A DNA stretch of 64,000 nt from Phorcus lineatus (Eukaryota; Mollusca; Gastropoda; Trochida; Trochidae): the NCBI GenBank assembly GCA_921293015.1, contig OV121081.1, positions 43,549,877 to 43,613,876 of the forward strand, read 5' to 3'. The position numbers and the translations under genes were made by a program. Shown here piece after piece: positions 13,490 through 25,128 of this stretch. Below the pieces are notes generated by a model. The model was not told where the DNA came from and did not search any database. It saw only the letters and a program-made list of their open reading frames with translations. Numbering within the stretch: the first letter of the stretch is position 1; the number at the start of each line of letters is the position of its first letter.

Positions 13490-14320
13490 TGAACGTTTCG
13501 TGTCTTATAATGTTGAGGATACAGTGATGGCTGAAAATATTCTAAGTCACAGTTTGAGACGGTCCCTGGCCGTATGTAAATGACAGACATTTTCCGAAAC
13601 TAACGTCATTTAACTAAGTACAGTTGTTAACAAACATGGCGTCGTCTATGTAATTTAATGCTATCACTTTGTCCTCGAGAATTATTAGTACACCCTCGTT
13701 GGAAAGTGGTGAAATATGGTTTATTCGACTTGAATAAAGTAGAAGGCTTCTCCGCACACATGAAAGAGAAAAGTTACACATTTATTCCTGGTGGAACAGG
13801 CGAACTCGTAGTACACGCTAACAAAGGGTTATGTAAACATAGTCAATAAATTAGGTCACAGTTTATCTTAGTGAAATACGCTACCACACATCTCACATAG
13901 ATAATGATATAACATTCTCTGACAATTCACACAAATACACGAATAGTCAATTGGACGTCCCATAAGTCCAGTCGATCATAGTTTACATAAGACCTACCCC
14001 TGTTGGTGTTACAATATGTAGGAAGAAATGAAACACCAAAAGGGCACCACTTCAACAGGTTTCAGTCAGCTAGGGCCCTTATAGGTTTCGTGTTCTGGAC
14101 CGGAACCAAGTTTGCACATACGGACATAAGTCATTTTGTTTATTCCCCGAAAACTACGTGTTGCGAGGGATTATGCAGTCATGTGTTGTATTTGAAAATG
14201 TCTAGACATTGATATATGATGGGGCCTATTTTAGGCAGCTATTCCTTCAGCTAGTTTGCATTCATGTTGTAAATAAAGACTCTTCGTTATTTGTTTACCC
14301 TCCACAAATATATCCGAACA
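13490..14320 (+). other. GC-richer segment with short ORFs, origin unknown
   Basis: It follows the LTR-like segment and is less AT-rich than its surroundings. Short plus-strand frames at 13,658-13,849 and 14,003-14,212 have balanced amino-acid composition but match no family I recognise. ATGGCGTC words occur at about 13,335 and 13,636, and an AATAAAGA signal near 14,273 would end a transcript. It may be an internal region or 3' untranslated region of a decayed retroelement driven by the promoter at 13.0 kb. Confidence 0.3.
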
Positions 14321-15365
14321 GTATTGAGTACTGATCATCCATTGGCTCAGTTTATCGATTTGACAAGAAATTGTATGACTGTTTAAAGAGGCACTTTAGA
14401 AGTGCGTATGCTAATAAGTACAATTGGTTTACAACTTTTGTATTGCAAGGCGATGCGATGTTTCTATGTAATAACTTACAACTACAGTTCTCTAGCATGT
14501 AATACTGATCATTTCAACATTGATAATATATTCATATGATTTCGAATGCTTACACAATTTTTAATGAAGATGAACCGAGTTAATCACGTAATTACAAATT
14601 AATTTCACAATTCATATAAAGCCAACTGGACAATAAGGTAGCTGCCGATGGAGATAGAATAGGTATTTAGCCTTGATCAATGATGGTATGCTGATTAGAT
14701 GTAATATTGTAATCTGTAGAAAGCAGGATTAATTTACAAATATTGACTGTTTCTAAACAAAATTCTAATCATAACTTCTGAACTTGCTTGGAATGTTCTC
14801 TATTGGATGTTGAGATGATCACGTATATGATGAGAGATGGCTGATTTGGAGTGTTTTTATTGACTAAGGTTTTGTATATCTTGATTTTTTAGGGGTAGCG
14901 TTGATTGCCCCCAATGAATCGTCATATGAAATAGGAAGGTCACGTATTTTCGTATCTAATGACTACAAGTAGATATCAAATCAATTACTCAGAATTCAAC
15001 ATTTAAAAATGCCTTAAATTTTAATAATTTTGTAGAGGTAAAATATTTTTACAGTACTTCAAAATGACAAATTCACTTGCAAACGTTATTAAATTAATGT
15101 TCAATAATGGTTTCTGCTCAAAAATGGATAGTCAAATAAATGTATTAAACCTGAAATCAGATAAAACATATTTTATACCTTCTTTTCTGTCCTTTATTTT
15201 TAAGATATTGTGACACCATATACTTTCAACAATAAAGACATGTAACTTGTACATGTAACGCAAACCGTTAAACAGAACTCATCATCTATAATGTACACAT
15301 TTTAAGAAAGAATTATGTTAACTGTTATTCTGTTTTTTTCATGACCTGCAGCGTCAAGTATCACA
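14321..15365. other. AT-rich non-coding stretch
   Basis: Nothing was recognised. Confidence 0.55.
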
Positions 15366-15369
15366 AAAA

Positions 15370-15790
15370 CTCATATAAAACTCCATCAGGTGAACTTTCA
15401 GGGGCATTATCAGATGCTGTGGGAGTGAAGGAAATCAACTGGAGGGTATTTCTAAGATTCAAATTGAGCTAATCGTTCTTGTTGATATGTTCTAAGTACT
15501 GCATCTGTGGTGCAGCAATAGTAAAATGGTATATTCCCTACAACGACTAATGGTGCAATGAAATCCGTCAGCTCTGAACTAATTCCTTATCTTGTTTTGT
15601 GACGAGGCCATGCCAGAATACTACTACTCGTCCTGTGATGACCTTCAAGCGTTCTCAGACTCGGCAGGAAATTAACTGGAAGGTATCCAAGGTATATTGA
15701 ATGATGCTAATGGCTCCTTAGCCTTCCTCTCAATATTACATATGTGTAGCAGAAATACTGGAGGTAGGGTAAGTGTTGCTGAGACAGTTA
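15370..15790. repeat. Dispersed repeat A, copy 2
   Basis: This is the partner of the segment at 2,070-2,425. GATGCTGTGGGAG and GGAAATCAACTGG near 15,413-15,442 and a second AGGAAATTAACTGGAAGGTAT near 15,669 occur in the same order. The recurring GGAAAT-AACTGG word within one copy suggests an internal duplication. Confidence 0.5.
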
Positions 15791-17090
15791 CCCTTTAAGC
15801 TTTGTTTAAAGAACAAAGTACCGCTTTGTTAAAATGATTTCACCAATAAAGTTAATGAATGACACATTTTGAATGAATGAGGATTTTATTTTATTTCAAG
15901 TGTTTAATCGAAACGGATGAGCTTTTCTACACTAGTGCCAATGATAATTGGCAATCTTAACAATAATTAGGAGAGGAGAAAAAAGTTACATGTAACTTTT
16001 GCATTTTTGAGAGCAGAAGATTTTTTTAAGTGAAAATAGTTCAATGAAAAGGGTTTCAATCAACTAGTGTTGTATATATCCATTACCACAGCTACTTATA
16101 CAAAAATACCTGCAGAAATGTAACCATTTTACTAATTAATGAATCTTCGAATTACCTTAATAAGAATATTTTAGGCTAATATACTTGCATACTATTTTGA
16201 ATACATCACGTGACTTACATGATACAGCATATTACATTATAATGCATAAAACAACTAAGATATCAACCTATGTTTGTGAACATGCACCTAATGAAGAGTG
16301 TATAACAGTCTAAAATTATGTCTATTAAAAGGTGGATGCTTTATTTACTTATTATGATAATAAATTGTATGGCTGACATTTTGAAATCGAAAAGATTAAA
16401 ACATTTAACACCTGATCTCTACATATTCTATCAAACTAGATGTTGGGTATTTTTTAAGAAAAACTATATTTACCATAACTTGAGACATGTTTGAAACAAA
16501 ACTGTTACCAAGTAAAATACTGCATCAATTTAAACACAAAAGCGACATGACAAGTGTCATTATCTCATTAAAAGAGCTATGTTGATTTTGCTATATATTT
16601 TAGAGATACATCCGTGTGAGGGGTAAGAGGGGTGTCTCATAAATCGGCCTTTTTGTAAAAACATTAAAAAGTTGTCATATCAAAAAGGACCGTAGCAAAG
16701 TAACGGCACTTAATTTTACAATATGATTTATATGCTCCTGAATTGAGTAGTCATCCTCTTACACTACGGTATAATATCTATGAAAATTAGCATACAACGA
16801 TCTTTATCTATTCGCCTTAGTTTTCTAGTATAATGATTTGAGAACAAACACCTATGAGACCATCCAATATTGAATGTGAACGTTTAGCATAATGTTTGAG
16901 AAAATAACTCACGGCATAGTCGTCTCAATAGGATAGGAAAACTGTTCTGGAATTATAAACTGGGGAGAGAAGCTATTACAGCTTTAAAATCGCTTTTTGT
17001 GTTCATCAACGACCACTATTCATTCCCGTGATGCGTTTTCATACACTATGATAATTACCTGAATAGTTATTTTCCAAATTTCCAAAACTG
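15791..17090. other. AT-rich non-coding stretch
   Basis: Nothing was recognised. Confidence 0.55.
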
Positions 17091-17600
17091 TTATAGAATT
17101 ATTACTGATATGTATGTGTTTAATGATACCAAGAGGTCAAACAAAACGGGGAACATGATAGTGAAATATAACAAATCTAAGGTTAAAAGATAAACATTAA
17201 AATAGCTGCATTTGCATCGTTTTTTACTAGAGGAGAGATTCTTACGAGGGCATCCCTCGTACACATATCCGCATGATTTTCGTGCAGTGCTTAAATAAGT
17301 TTTTTCCGACAGGTAATTATGAATACCATGAAGTGAATATGCTTTATAAGACAAGACATGTGTCAAAAGTGTAGCGTATATGACATAACTGCAACCATTG
17401 TCATGGTGTATTAGAATACTCCCGTAATTACATGGTCGAGTTCTTTGATCTCTGTCGTGATAGACGGAGATATTCAGATTATGCTTATCCTGCTTATGGA
17501 AAATCAATGGCATATTTCCATCAATGTCGTGATGAAAAATATGAAAGCATGTCCTATATGATTTCATCATGTGTACAGATTTATTACTATATTCTGGCAA
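17091..17600 (-). CDS. Unrecognised 169-codon open frame
   Basis: This is one of the longest frames outside mobile elements. The predicted protein is rich in His, Tyr and Ser and ends in a hydrophobic stretch (about residues 139-169). No conserved domain was recognised. A shorter plus-strand frame (17,432-17,614) overlaps it and is rich in Tyr, Arg and Asp, so either strand could be the coding one, or neither. No start context or splice signal decides it. It may be a decayed exon. Confidence 0.2.
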   Translation of the reverse strand: MPEYSNKSVHMMKSYRTCFHIFHHDIDGNMPLIFHKQDKHNLNISVYHDRDQRTRPCNYGSILIHHDNGCSYVIYATLLTHVLSYKAYSLHGIHNYLSEKTYLSTARKSCGYVYEGCPRKNLSSSKKRCKCSYFNVYLLTLDLLYFTIMFPVLFDLLVSLNTYISVIIL

Positions 17601-18055
17601 TTCATCAGAACTGATTGTCGTTCAAACATTCGAGAAAGGGAGGTTAACTTATTTTTCTACTACGAAGTCAAACTGTTATTCAAACTGTTTTATATCATTT
17701 CAAAGCTAAGCATGATATTAAATCAAAGAGTAAACTTGCATGGAATGACATTTGTATTGACAAAGGTTTAATCAGGCTGAACTTGTACAATGGTTTGTTG
17801 TTATTTAATAAAGTCAACCATTTGAATGATTTTGATACGTCTGTTTTTTTCACAAATTGGGTTAAACGGAGACTGCTGGCTGAGGATAAACGAGTTTCCC
17901 AACATATGTGCTCGCTCATTGCAGCTAGCCAGTTCCTTTCATATCCTTGAGCTGTGATACTAGCAAATATTAACCTTTGAATGCACATCGGGTAGACACA
18001 ACGTTTAGTGACAAAAAAATGTCTATCAGTGAATAAAAACAATTTATTAATGATT
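17601..18055. other. Non-coding stretch, weak ORF
   Basis: A minus-strand frame (17,695-18,174) covers this stretch but runs through the SINE-like segment that follows, and has no family features. Confidence 0.4.
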
Positions 18056-18065
18056 TTTTTTGGGG

Positions 18066-18135
18066 GGTGGAAGTAGAGAGCGTGCCTGACTCTGTGGGTA
18101 GGATTTTCGAGACCAACAGGATCCGAAAAGATTGT
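18066..18135 (+). mobile_element. tRNA-like (SINE) fragment, degenerate
   Basis: GTAGAGAGCGTGCCTGACTC resembles the A-box side of a tRNA. GGATTTTCGAGACC about 20 bases further resembles a B box (GGTTCGANNCC). It is interrupted and does not fold as a tRNA gene by eye. It is most likely a decayed tRNA-derived SINE head. Confidence 0.35.
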
Positions 18136-18178
18136 GTACCAATGCAGATAGTGTCTTCCCAAATATGAATTCATTCAA

Positions 18179-18568
18179 TCAATATTTATAGAATAAAGAG
18201 GCGAAGAAGGACTTTTCGTATGCAACTGACGTTTGTTGTTCAGGATCTGAAAACGTAGTTCTCTGACATATCAAAAATAATTTCATCTTTACTGATACAT
18301 GTGCGACACATATGATCAAAATATTTAGAAAGATCACGTTGGAAGTCAACGTTCCGTTAGATGTCTTCACAACGTTCAAAGACAGAGTGACAATGTTCTG
18401 TTTAACGTTTTTATTTAAAACTCGTATTTGGAATAGATTGACAGTGTTTGTAGTGGGAACCAAATTTAATGAAATAGGCACATTAAAATTCCCTTCATCA
18501 AGTAAAGACTTAAACAATCTTATGTTCTTTCCATTTGATGTACAATTATTGCAGATGAGACTGAGCAC
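18179..18568 (-). CDS. Unrecognised 129-codon frame, open on both strands
   Basis: A plus-strand frame of 119 codons (18,312-18,671) overlaps almost entirely. The minus-strand product is rich in Asn, Val, Leu and Ser, with a CNNC near its start. The plus-strand product is rich in Phe and Leu. No domain was recognised. Two long overlapping frames in AT-rich DNA hint at a former exon, but which strand coded is not clear. It lies just beside the SINE-like fragment. Confidence 0.2.
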   Translation of the reverse strand: MLSLICNNCTSNGKNIRLFKSLLDEGNFNVPISLNLVPTTNTVNLFQIRVLNKNVKQNIVTLSLNVVKTSNGTLTSNVIFLNILIICVAHVSVKMKLFLICQRTTFSDPEQQTSVAYEKSFFASLFYKY

Positions 18569-18671
18569 GCTTATATGTCATGATGAAAGGAGTTGTCTAA
18601 ATCTTGTCACTAATCAGAGCTTTTTCAGGATCTTTTTAAATTCAATGATTGATAACTTTAAACAAGAATAA

Positions 18672-19223
18672 AGTTGACACATGTCTACAGATTCATCATA
18701 AAATCTGTGTAAAAACATGACATATAAGAAATGAATGAAATAATTTATTTGAGAAAGAAAAGAAATTCAATCCTTAAAGCTTCAGTCGGTGAATTTGAGA
18801 GACATTTTTGCATTTATACATCGTCATACTATATTAACATTATTTTTATTTAGGATGTATCAATCACTTAACATATACGTGCAATACGTTTCTATAGAAA
18901 CGATATACGTTTCATAATGTCAAAAAGCTATGGGTCATCACCTGCTCTACCTGTAATCCAGTGACTATAGAGATACCAACAATTATGAAGAACAAACGGA
19001 TGATCAAAAAATTCTAATCTTACCTCCACATACCCCTTTTTTATTTCAGTGCGAGGGTAAAAATTCATTGCCAATTTGCCATCTGGTTAGCATTTCACTT
19101 TTCAGCTGTTTTGTGAAAATGTCACTAAAAATCAACATTTTACTGATATTTTACTTTTCAAATAAAATTGCAAAATGATAGTTAACATTTTATCAGTGAA
19201 AGTATAAATCGGCTACAAAGAAA
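18672..19223. other. AT-rich non-coding stretch
   Basis: Nothing was recognised. Confidence 0.55.
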
Positions 19224-19467
19224 CATGATTCAGGTTAATACTAGACAAATTCTTATGGATAACAACTTCTTTATTTGATATCTCACGACGTGTCTGGGCT
19301 ACTTCTTGCCCCTTCTTCAGGTGAATATGTGTCACACATGTATCAGTGAAGAAGTAGCCCAGAAACGTCGTGAGATATCAAATAAAGAAGTTGTTATCCA
19401 TAAGAATTTGTCTAGTATTATTACACCAACTTCTAAATGCCTTTGAAGAATTTCATGATTCAGGTTA
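19224..19467. mobile_element. Compact inverted Penelope-like element with 14-bp target duplication
   Basis: Two 72-bp arms (19,236-19,307 and 19,349-19,420) are inverted copies with one mismatch, separated by 41 bp. The insertion is bounded by a perfect 14-bp direct repeat CATGATTCAGGTTA (19,224-19,237 and 19,454-19,467). On the minus strand the spacer and left arm read CTGAAGA, then GGGGC..GCCC (a short stem), then GACACGTC. The right arm carries GAAACGTC on the plus strand. CTGANGA-stem-GAAA is the hammerhead ribozyme core known from Penelope-like retroelement termini. In this copy the core is imperfect. There is no RT or GIY-YIG ORF, so it is a terminal-repeat-only remnant. A plain MITE is the alternative. 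Confidence 0.55.
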
Positions 19468-21265
19468 TATTCGAGAGTCAAGTCTATGTAGTGAATCACT
19501 AACATTGTGCTTTAGTACCAATAAACTAAAGAGTTATATGAAATATTATATGAGGCATGAAAACATTAACAGTCATTTTTAACATCTCTTTTCAAATCGA
19601 GAGTCGTAATGGTTCGTGACTTTCTGTTATATAAGCATCTGTTCGAAACAGCAAACGGACATATTTATTCCAAATTTTAGTTTTTATAAAGATAATATGT
19701 GTTTATAGCAGACAATATAAAGTCTAAAAGATTCTTGAGAGTCGTTTCCATACACTATAAAATATTAAGCAACACTTCGAATAATGAATTTTTTATTCGA
19801 GGTTCAGAAATTAATCAGCAGGTTGAATGGCGAAATTTTCTTCACTTGGACGAAGTATAAAGCAAGAAATCATTAACCTTCATTCAAGACTCTCCATTTT
19901 TTTTTGCTTCCTTGAGTTTCTATCTGTTTGTAACACAACAAGCTCTTACTTGGTGAACTTGCTCTCATGAATATGCAATCGATGAAATTGTTTTCAAAAA
20001 ATGCAGAGAATGAATACCGCTATAGAAATGATTCATTTAGTGTCATGCATATGGTGTGTGGTATATGCAGATGTCTAGACATTGCTTTATGTTTGATGAC
20101 TATTTTGAGGAGCAATTTCAATTTCCTCAGCTTGAAATCAACAACTCCGTGATGTCATGAGCTAAGTTCCAATCGTCCTTATGTTTACCCACCTAGCAGA
20201 CACTCAAGCAGTAGTGATTAGTTTTAGTCCATGGTATTCATATATTGAAAGTGTTATCCTCTTGGGATCCAAATTATCAGATTGAATTGTGTCACTAATA
20301 CACCTATGTTGTATATGAACATTTCTGTTAATGTTGGCGAAGTTGATTTCATCTTTTTGATAAATAGCGACTGCTTTGAGTCTTTCATCTTCTTTGATCA
20401 TAAACAAAGGTACAAGACTATCATACTAGGAATCTTTTATGAAGATACCCCCGTCGAATAATATATAATGCAAAGCCCCATTTGATTAGGTCACATACAG
20501 CGTCTCCCGCTATGTGTTGGGTGGTATTTAAAGTACAAAGAATTTACTCTATTTGAATGTACTTTACCTTTGATTTCTTGTGTTTTCATTTTCGGCATGT
20601 TGTGGAAAAATACCATCCTATATTGAAAAACTTCATAATCAAAGAGTAATAAAAGACTTAACAACCAATGCTTAAAATAAAATGTGTCATCATTTGTTAT
20701 TTTGAAATCATTTACTGGCGGTAATTGAAAATAAATATAATAAAAACGATGGGTTTAAAGTATTGATAGGCAACGGATTTCTTTTAGGTCTAACCTTTTC
20801 TATACAGCTACATGCCAAAAGTTCTTTTACATACCTGAATATACTAGTGCAAACATCATGTAATTTGAGATGCCACGTATAATATAGAATTTTCAATACA
20901 CATATTCAGATCCATTCTTCTTTTAGGCAAACTTCTATCGTACCCCACAATTACCCGTAACAGTTTTGGCAGGTCATTGAAGTGACCAGGGGTCAAAATT
21001 CCGAAAACACTAAAAAATAATTCTCTATAAAAACCTTTATAAGTTATCAGCTTTTGTAAAAGTTAGTGAGATTTGTTTCTTAGCACAAAGTGAATGTAAT
21101 CATGTTGATTTGGAACATTTTATTTGACATTTAACGAAATTGAAATATCGAAAATGTGACCCCTTCTGTCTATACCAATATGCCAAAATTCGAATTATTG
21201 CAAGAGTGACCAGACAATACCAAAATGAGTTAAAAAATGGCTATTTCACATATGGAAAGTGGGTA
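19468..21265. other. AT-rich non-coding stretch
   Basis: Several short frames of 60-70 codons lack motifs. Nothing was recognised. Confidence 0.55.
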
Positions 21266-21267
21266 AT

Positions 21268-21515
21268 CCAAAACTGTGTTGTGTCTTTGGGCAAGGCACT
21301 TAATCCACATTGCACTCAGTCCACCCAGCTGTGAAAATGGGTACCTGAATATAGGGTTGTACGGACCTATATGGTCGCGCTTAGCGCTTAGTAGCAGCTT
21401 TGAAAGGACACTTCCCTCAGGGTAATGATGTAGGTAGCGCTTTGAGCATGTCTTAGGACGTGGAAAAGGCGCCATATAAATATCCACATTATTAATATTA
21501 TTATTATTAATCCAT
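21268..21515 (+). mobile_element. SINE or L2-like LINE 3' end with ATT tail
   Basis: TTTGGGCAAGGCACTTAATCC, CACTCAGTCCACCCAGCTG, ATGGGTACCTG, GGTAGCGCTTTGAGCATG, GGCGCCATATAAATATCC and a terminal (ATT)n run occur in the order typical of V-SINE/L2-type 3' ends. The last 70 bases match the 3' end of the LINE at 43,139-45,540 (same GCGC-TTGAGCATG, GTGGAAA, GCGCC, AAATATCCA-ATTAT order). It is probably a SINE mobilised by that LINE family, or a short LINE fragment. Confidence 0.7.
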
Positions 21516-21711
21516 TGCCATTCTTGCTTAAGTTCTTCTATTGACGTTGAAACGAAACCCAAATTACATGATCTTCGCACTACGATTCAGTGGCAAGTGA
21601 ACAAACTTTCGGTATGCAGGTGTATAATTCGGGTTGGAAAATGTTGAAATTGAAACTAGGAAATCCTGACTTCACATTAAGGCAACTTTTATTTGAAAAG
21701 TTATATTGATG
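21516..21711. other. Spacer before minisatellite
   Basis: Nothing was recognised. Confidence 0.5.
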
Positions 21712-22858
21712 AAGTGGATTCATACTTCCTGAGGGACTGGGATGAATGCATACTGTCTAGTGATTTGAGCTGGATTCATACTTCCCAGAGCGTTAAGGTT
21801 AGTGCATGCTGTCGTTAAGGCAGATGCATGTTCCCCAGGGGTTGAGGTGGCTGCATACTGCCCAGTCAATTGAGGTGTATACAGAATGTCTAAATAGTTA
21901 AGGGGGATGCATACTACCAAGGGAGTTGAAGTTAATGCGTATTGTCCGGTGAGTTAAGGTGGATGCTTTCTTCCCAAAAAATTGAGATTAATGCGTACCC
22001 GCGCGGTGAATTAAGGTGGAAGCATACTACCCAGGGAGTTGAGGTTAATGCATACTACACTGGGAGTTGAAGTTCATGGATACTGCCAAGAGAGTTGAGA
22101 TGGATGCATACTGCCCAGTAAGTTGAGGTTCTTGCATACTACCCAGGGAGCTGAAGTTCATGTATACTGTTCAGGGGGTTGAGGTGGATGCATTCTACCC
22201 AGGGTGTTGAGGTTAAGACACAGGGGAGTTGAGGTTCATGCATGCTGCCCAGGGTGTTGAGTTTGATACATACTGCCAAGGGAGTTGAGGTTGGGTTAAA
22301 CTGCCTAGAGAGTTGAAGTGGATACAAACTGCCCAGGGATTTGAGGTTCATGCATACTATCCAGGGAGTTGAGGTTTAGGCATAATGCCCAGGGAGTTAA
22401 GATGGAAGCATACTGCTTAGGGAGTTGAGGTAGAGGCATACTGAGAGATTGGTACATACTTCCCGGGGCGTTGATTAGGGTGTACTTTCCAGGGCTTTGA
22501 GGTTGATGCATACTGCCCTGGGAGTTAAGGTGGATGAATACTGCCAAGGGTTTTGAGGTGGATGCATAATGCCAAGTGAGCTGACATTTGTTAGTTTGTG
22601 AGTTTCCAGTGCGTTGAGGTTGACGCATACTGCCCGGGGCGTTAAGGTGGATGCATACTACCCAGGGCGTTAAGGTGGATGCATACTACGCGGAGCGTCG
22701 AGGTGGATGCATTCTACCCAGGGAGTTGAGGTGGATGCATACTTTACGAGGCGTGGAGGTTCATGCATACTCCCCGGGGCGTTGAGTCCGGTACATACAT
22801 CCCGGGGAGATGAGATGAATGCGCAGTCTACAGAGAGTTGAGGTGAATGCAAGTCATG
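21712..22858. repeat. Minisatellite, period about 28-31 bp, about 38 units
   Basis: Units follow the pattern GAGTTGAGGTNNATGCATACTG plus CCCAGG with variation and occasional short indels. The array spans about 1.15 kb. Read on the minus strand the units give Leu-Asn, Ser-Met-His and Pro-Gln-Leu-Pro repeats. This creates several open frames (for example 22,139-22,351, 22,305-22,628 and 22,670-22,903) that change frame between units and are not supported as genes. Confidence 0.9.
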
Positions 22859-22903
22859 TTTGCTACACTCATACCGTCTGACATGTTTGTTTCTTATGCA
22901 CAT

Positions 22904-24765
22904 AAAAGTATAAAGTAAAATGTGAAGTTAAATAATACAAAATTCCCCTTTTTTATGTTGGAGGTTTAAAGCTTCAGTTCTGCCGAGTTCTTGTCTTGAT
23001 TCATTCACGTAACCATGAAATTGCTTAAAAATTAAATTAAACTAACGTAATCTTGATAAAAGTGAAGGCCATAAATATGTTTATGACATAGTTAAAATTA
23101 TGATAAAGTCAAAAATGTTGCTCAAAACGTATATTACAAGATGAACCAGGTTTCTATTCATTCATAGACTACTAAATTTATCAAAACCGAGTTTGTAGAA
23201 ACTTATTTTATTATATGAAATGTTGAATATAAATTAATTATTAATATTGTTTGGATAAAGTTTATTTAATGAGAATGTATTTCTTATCAAAATATGACAA
23301 AACAATATTCAGTACATATGTTTATTTATTATTATATATATCATTATCATATACAACTTGAAATCTAAACTCATATTTGTCTGAGATCCTTCCGAAACAT
23401 GTTTTTATATTGTAACTCATTTCTCTAACATTCTATTTCCGTAGTCTGAGACAGATGGTTTGCTTTGCATTATGGAGTACTACATGTATTATACTGAACA
23501 TGTATGGGGTTTTACATTATTGTTTTAAACAAAGGAAAATCGACTTTGTATATATGTAAGTTTTGCGATTTCAGCTCTTAATTTCTCCTTTAGAATAATG
23601 GAGCCGAAGAAAATTATTAAAGGCGTTGCGAAAAATGTTAATATCACAAACGCTTAAGATTATCTTTAAAAGTGGAGAAAGTCTCATTTGTACTTAAATG
23701 AACATAATTGAGTATATAGATTGCGCTAATCGTAAGACAATGGGTACATTTGCTTCCAATGTGAATAGTATAAAAATCGGAGATAACAAAAGTAGATCCA
23801 GACTGACTTAAGGCTTCGAAACTTGGCACTAGTAATAAAGATTTAAGAATAAAATAGTGTATTACTTTGAAGATTGTCGCAATAAGAAGCATAACTTTAT
23901 CTCAGATTATAACCGATTCTGCTATTTAATAAGAATCGCCACAAGTTCTTGGAGTGGATATCTAACGTGTTAATAGTTTATGCCGCAAATGTTCGGTTAA
24001 GCTTCGCACATCCATTCCTTTCACGTAATTGATGTAAATATGTTCACACTAAAATGTCTGCATTTGTTTTCGTTTGGCATGTAATAATTCATTCAGCAAC
24101 TACGAATTGTTTGAATGGTTGAAATGGTTGAATAATAAGATGCTTGACCCTCTGATGATACACAAAAATTAATATATATTGAGGAATGTTTGAAGAGTTT
24201 GTTTGTGTTTTTTGTTACAGTGTTACAGTACCTTTAAAGTTATATGCTGCTAATTGCTGTATTTGGCTTCATTTACGTATGATCTCCCTTTTCCTTAGAG
24301 GGATACGCATCAAGATTAATTACATCTTGATGCATTCTCTTTCAGACCAGAAATTGCGTTGTGTGATTCTTAGTGCTGACTGGCATGATGTTAATGTACG
24401 GTATGAAATTACACGCATCAATATCGATCTACCCCTAACACTAAGGTTAATAAAATAAGGCGGCTCTCCCCCGAAAAGCAATTCGTAATGAAAGCCTTTT
24501 AACAAAATTTGAAACGTGACTTGCATTGATGGTTCTAAAAAGACATGATTTGCGATGATTTATTAACACCTAAATATATTGGGCTGGCGTAGTTCATATA
24601 AATAGTCCAAACAAGGCAGCGGTCATTCAATAGAACTAAGCAATTAACCGAACACATTAGTTTATCGCTTTATGGTTATATTTATATTGTCTAAGGTGAT
24701 TCCAAAAGATTATCAACCCGTATCTCAGGTTAGGGCAATATTAATCTTTTAAACTCTCAGCATAT
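22904..24765. other. AT-rich non-coding stretch
   Basis: Short ORFs at 23,644-23,892 (minus) and 24,186-24,458 (plus) have no recognisable features. Nothing else was seen. Confidence 0.5.
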
Positions 24766-24769
24766 CCAG

Positions 24770-25128
24770 CTATGAATCCGGCGAGCCACGCCTATCTTTG
24801 CGCCAGCCCCAGTGACTTGCTAAGATACGGTAGGTCTTTCCGTTATTCTCCATCTTTTCTGTGCTTTTCGTTAAGGGTTGCTTCGACGGATCTCGATAAT
24901 CCATTGAGAAATCATATGAGAATTGTAATCTTTTGCCGAAGAGGGTACTGCACTCCAAAAACCGAAATTTGACGTGTCGGCACCAAGGTTTAAATAAGCC
25001 AGTGATAGAGACTTGTGCAACGTAAAGCGATGCGGGGAAAGATGGATTCCGCAATGATAACGGGTAACTGAGCCATACACAGTACCAGGTTCACCATTTG
25101 TGCTTTTCCAATGTAATCTCATTTGCAT
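24770..25128 (-). pseudogene. GC-richer segment with overlapping frames, unrecognised exon or relic
   Basis: Composition is clearly less AT-rich than on both sides. Two minus-strand frames overlap in different registers (24,770-25,054 and 24,871-25,128). The second (MQMRLHWKSTNGEPGTVYGS at its start) has a mixed, protein-like composition but no domain I recognise. A switch between frames near 24,880 would join them into one sequence of about 120 residues, suggesting a frameshifted relic. It could also be non-coding RNA-derived. Confidence 0.25.

Noticed and set aside
18066..18135. Functional tRNA gene
   Set aside because: The A and B boxes are degenerate and no cloverleaf can be formed by eye.
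21712..22858. CRISPR-like array
   Set aside because: Units are contiguous with no unique spacers, the setting is eukaryotic, and no cas genes are present. It is a minisatellite.
22139..22903. Repetitive secreted protein gene on the minus strand
   Set aside because: Frames break repeatedly between units and no signal peptide, splice sites or promoter were found.
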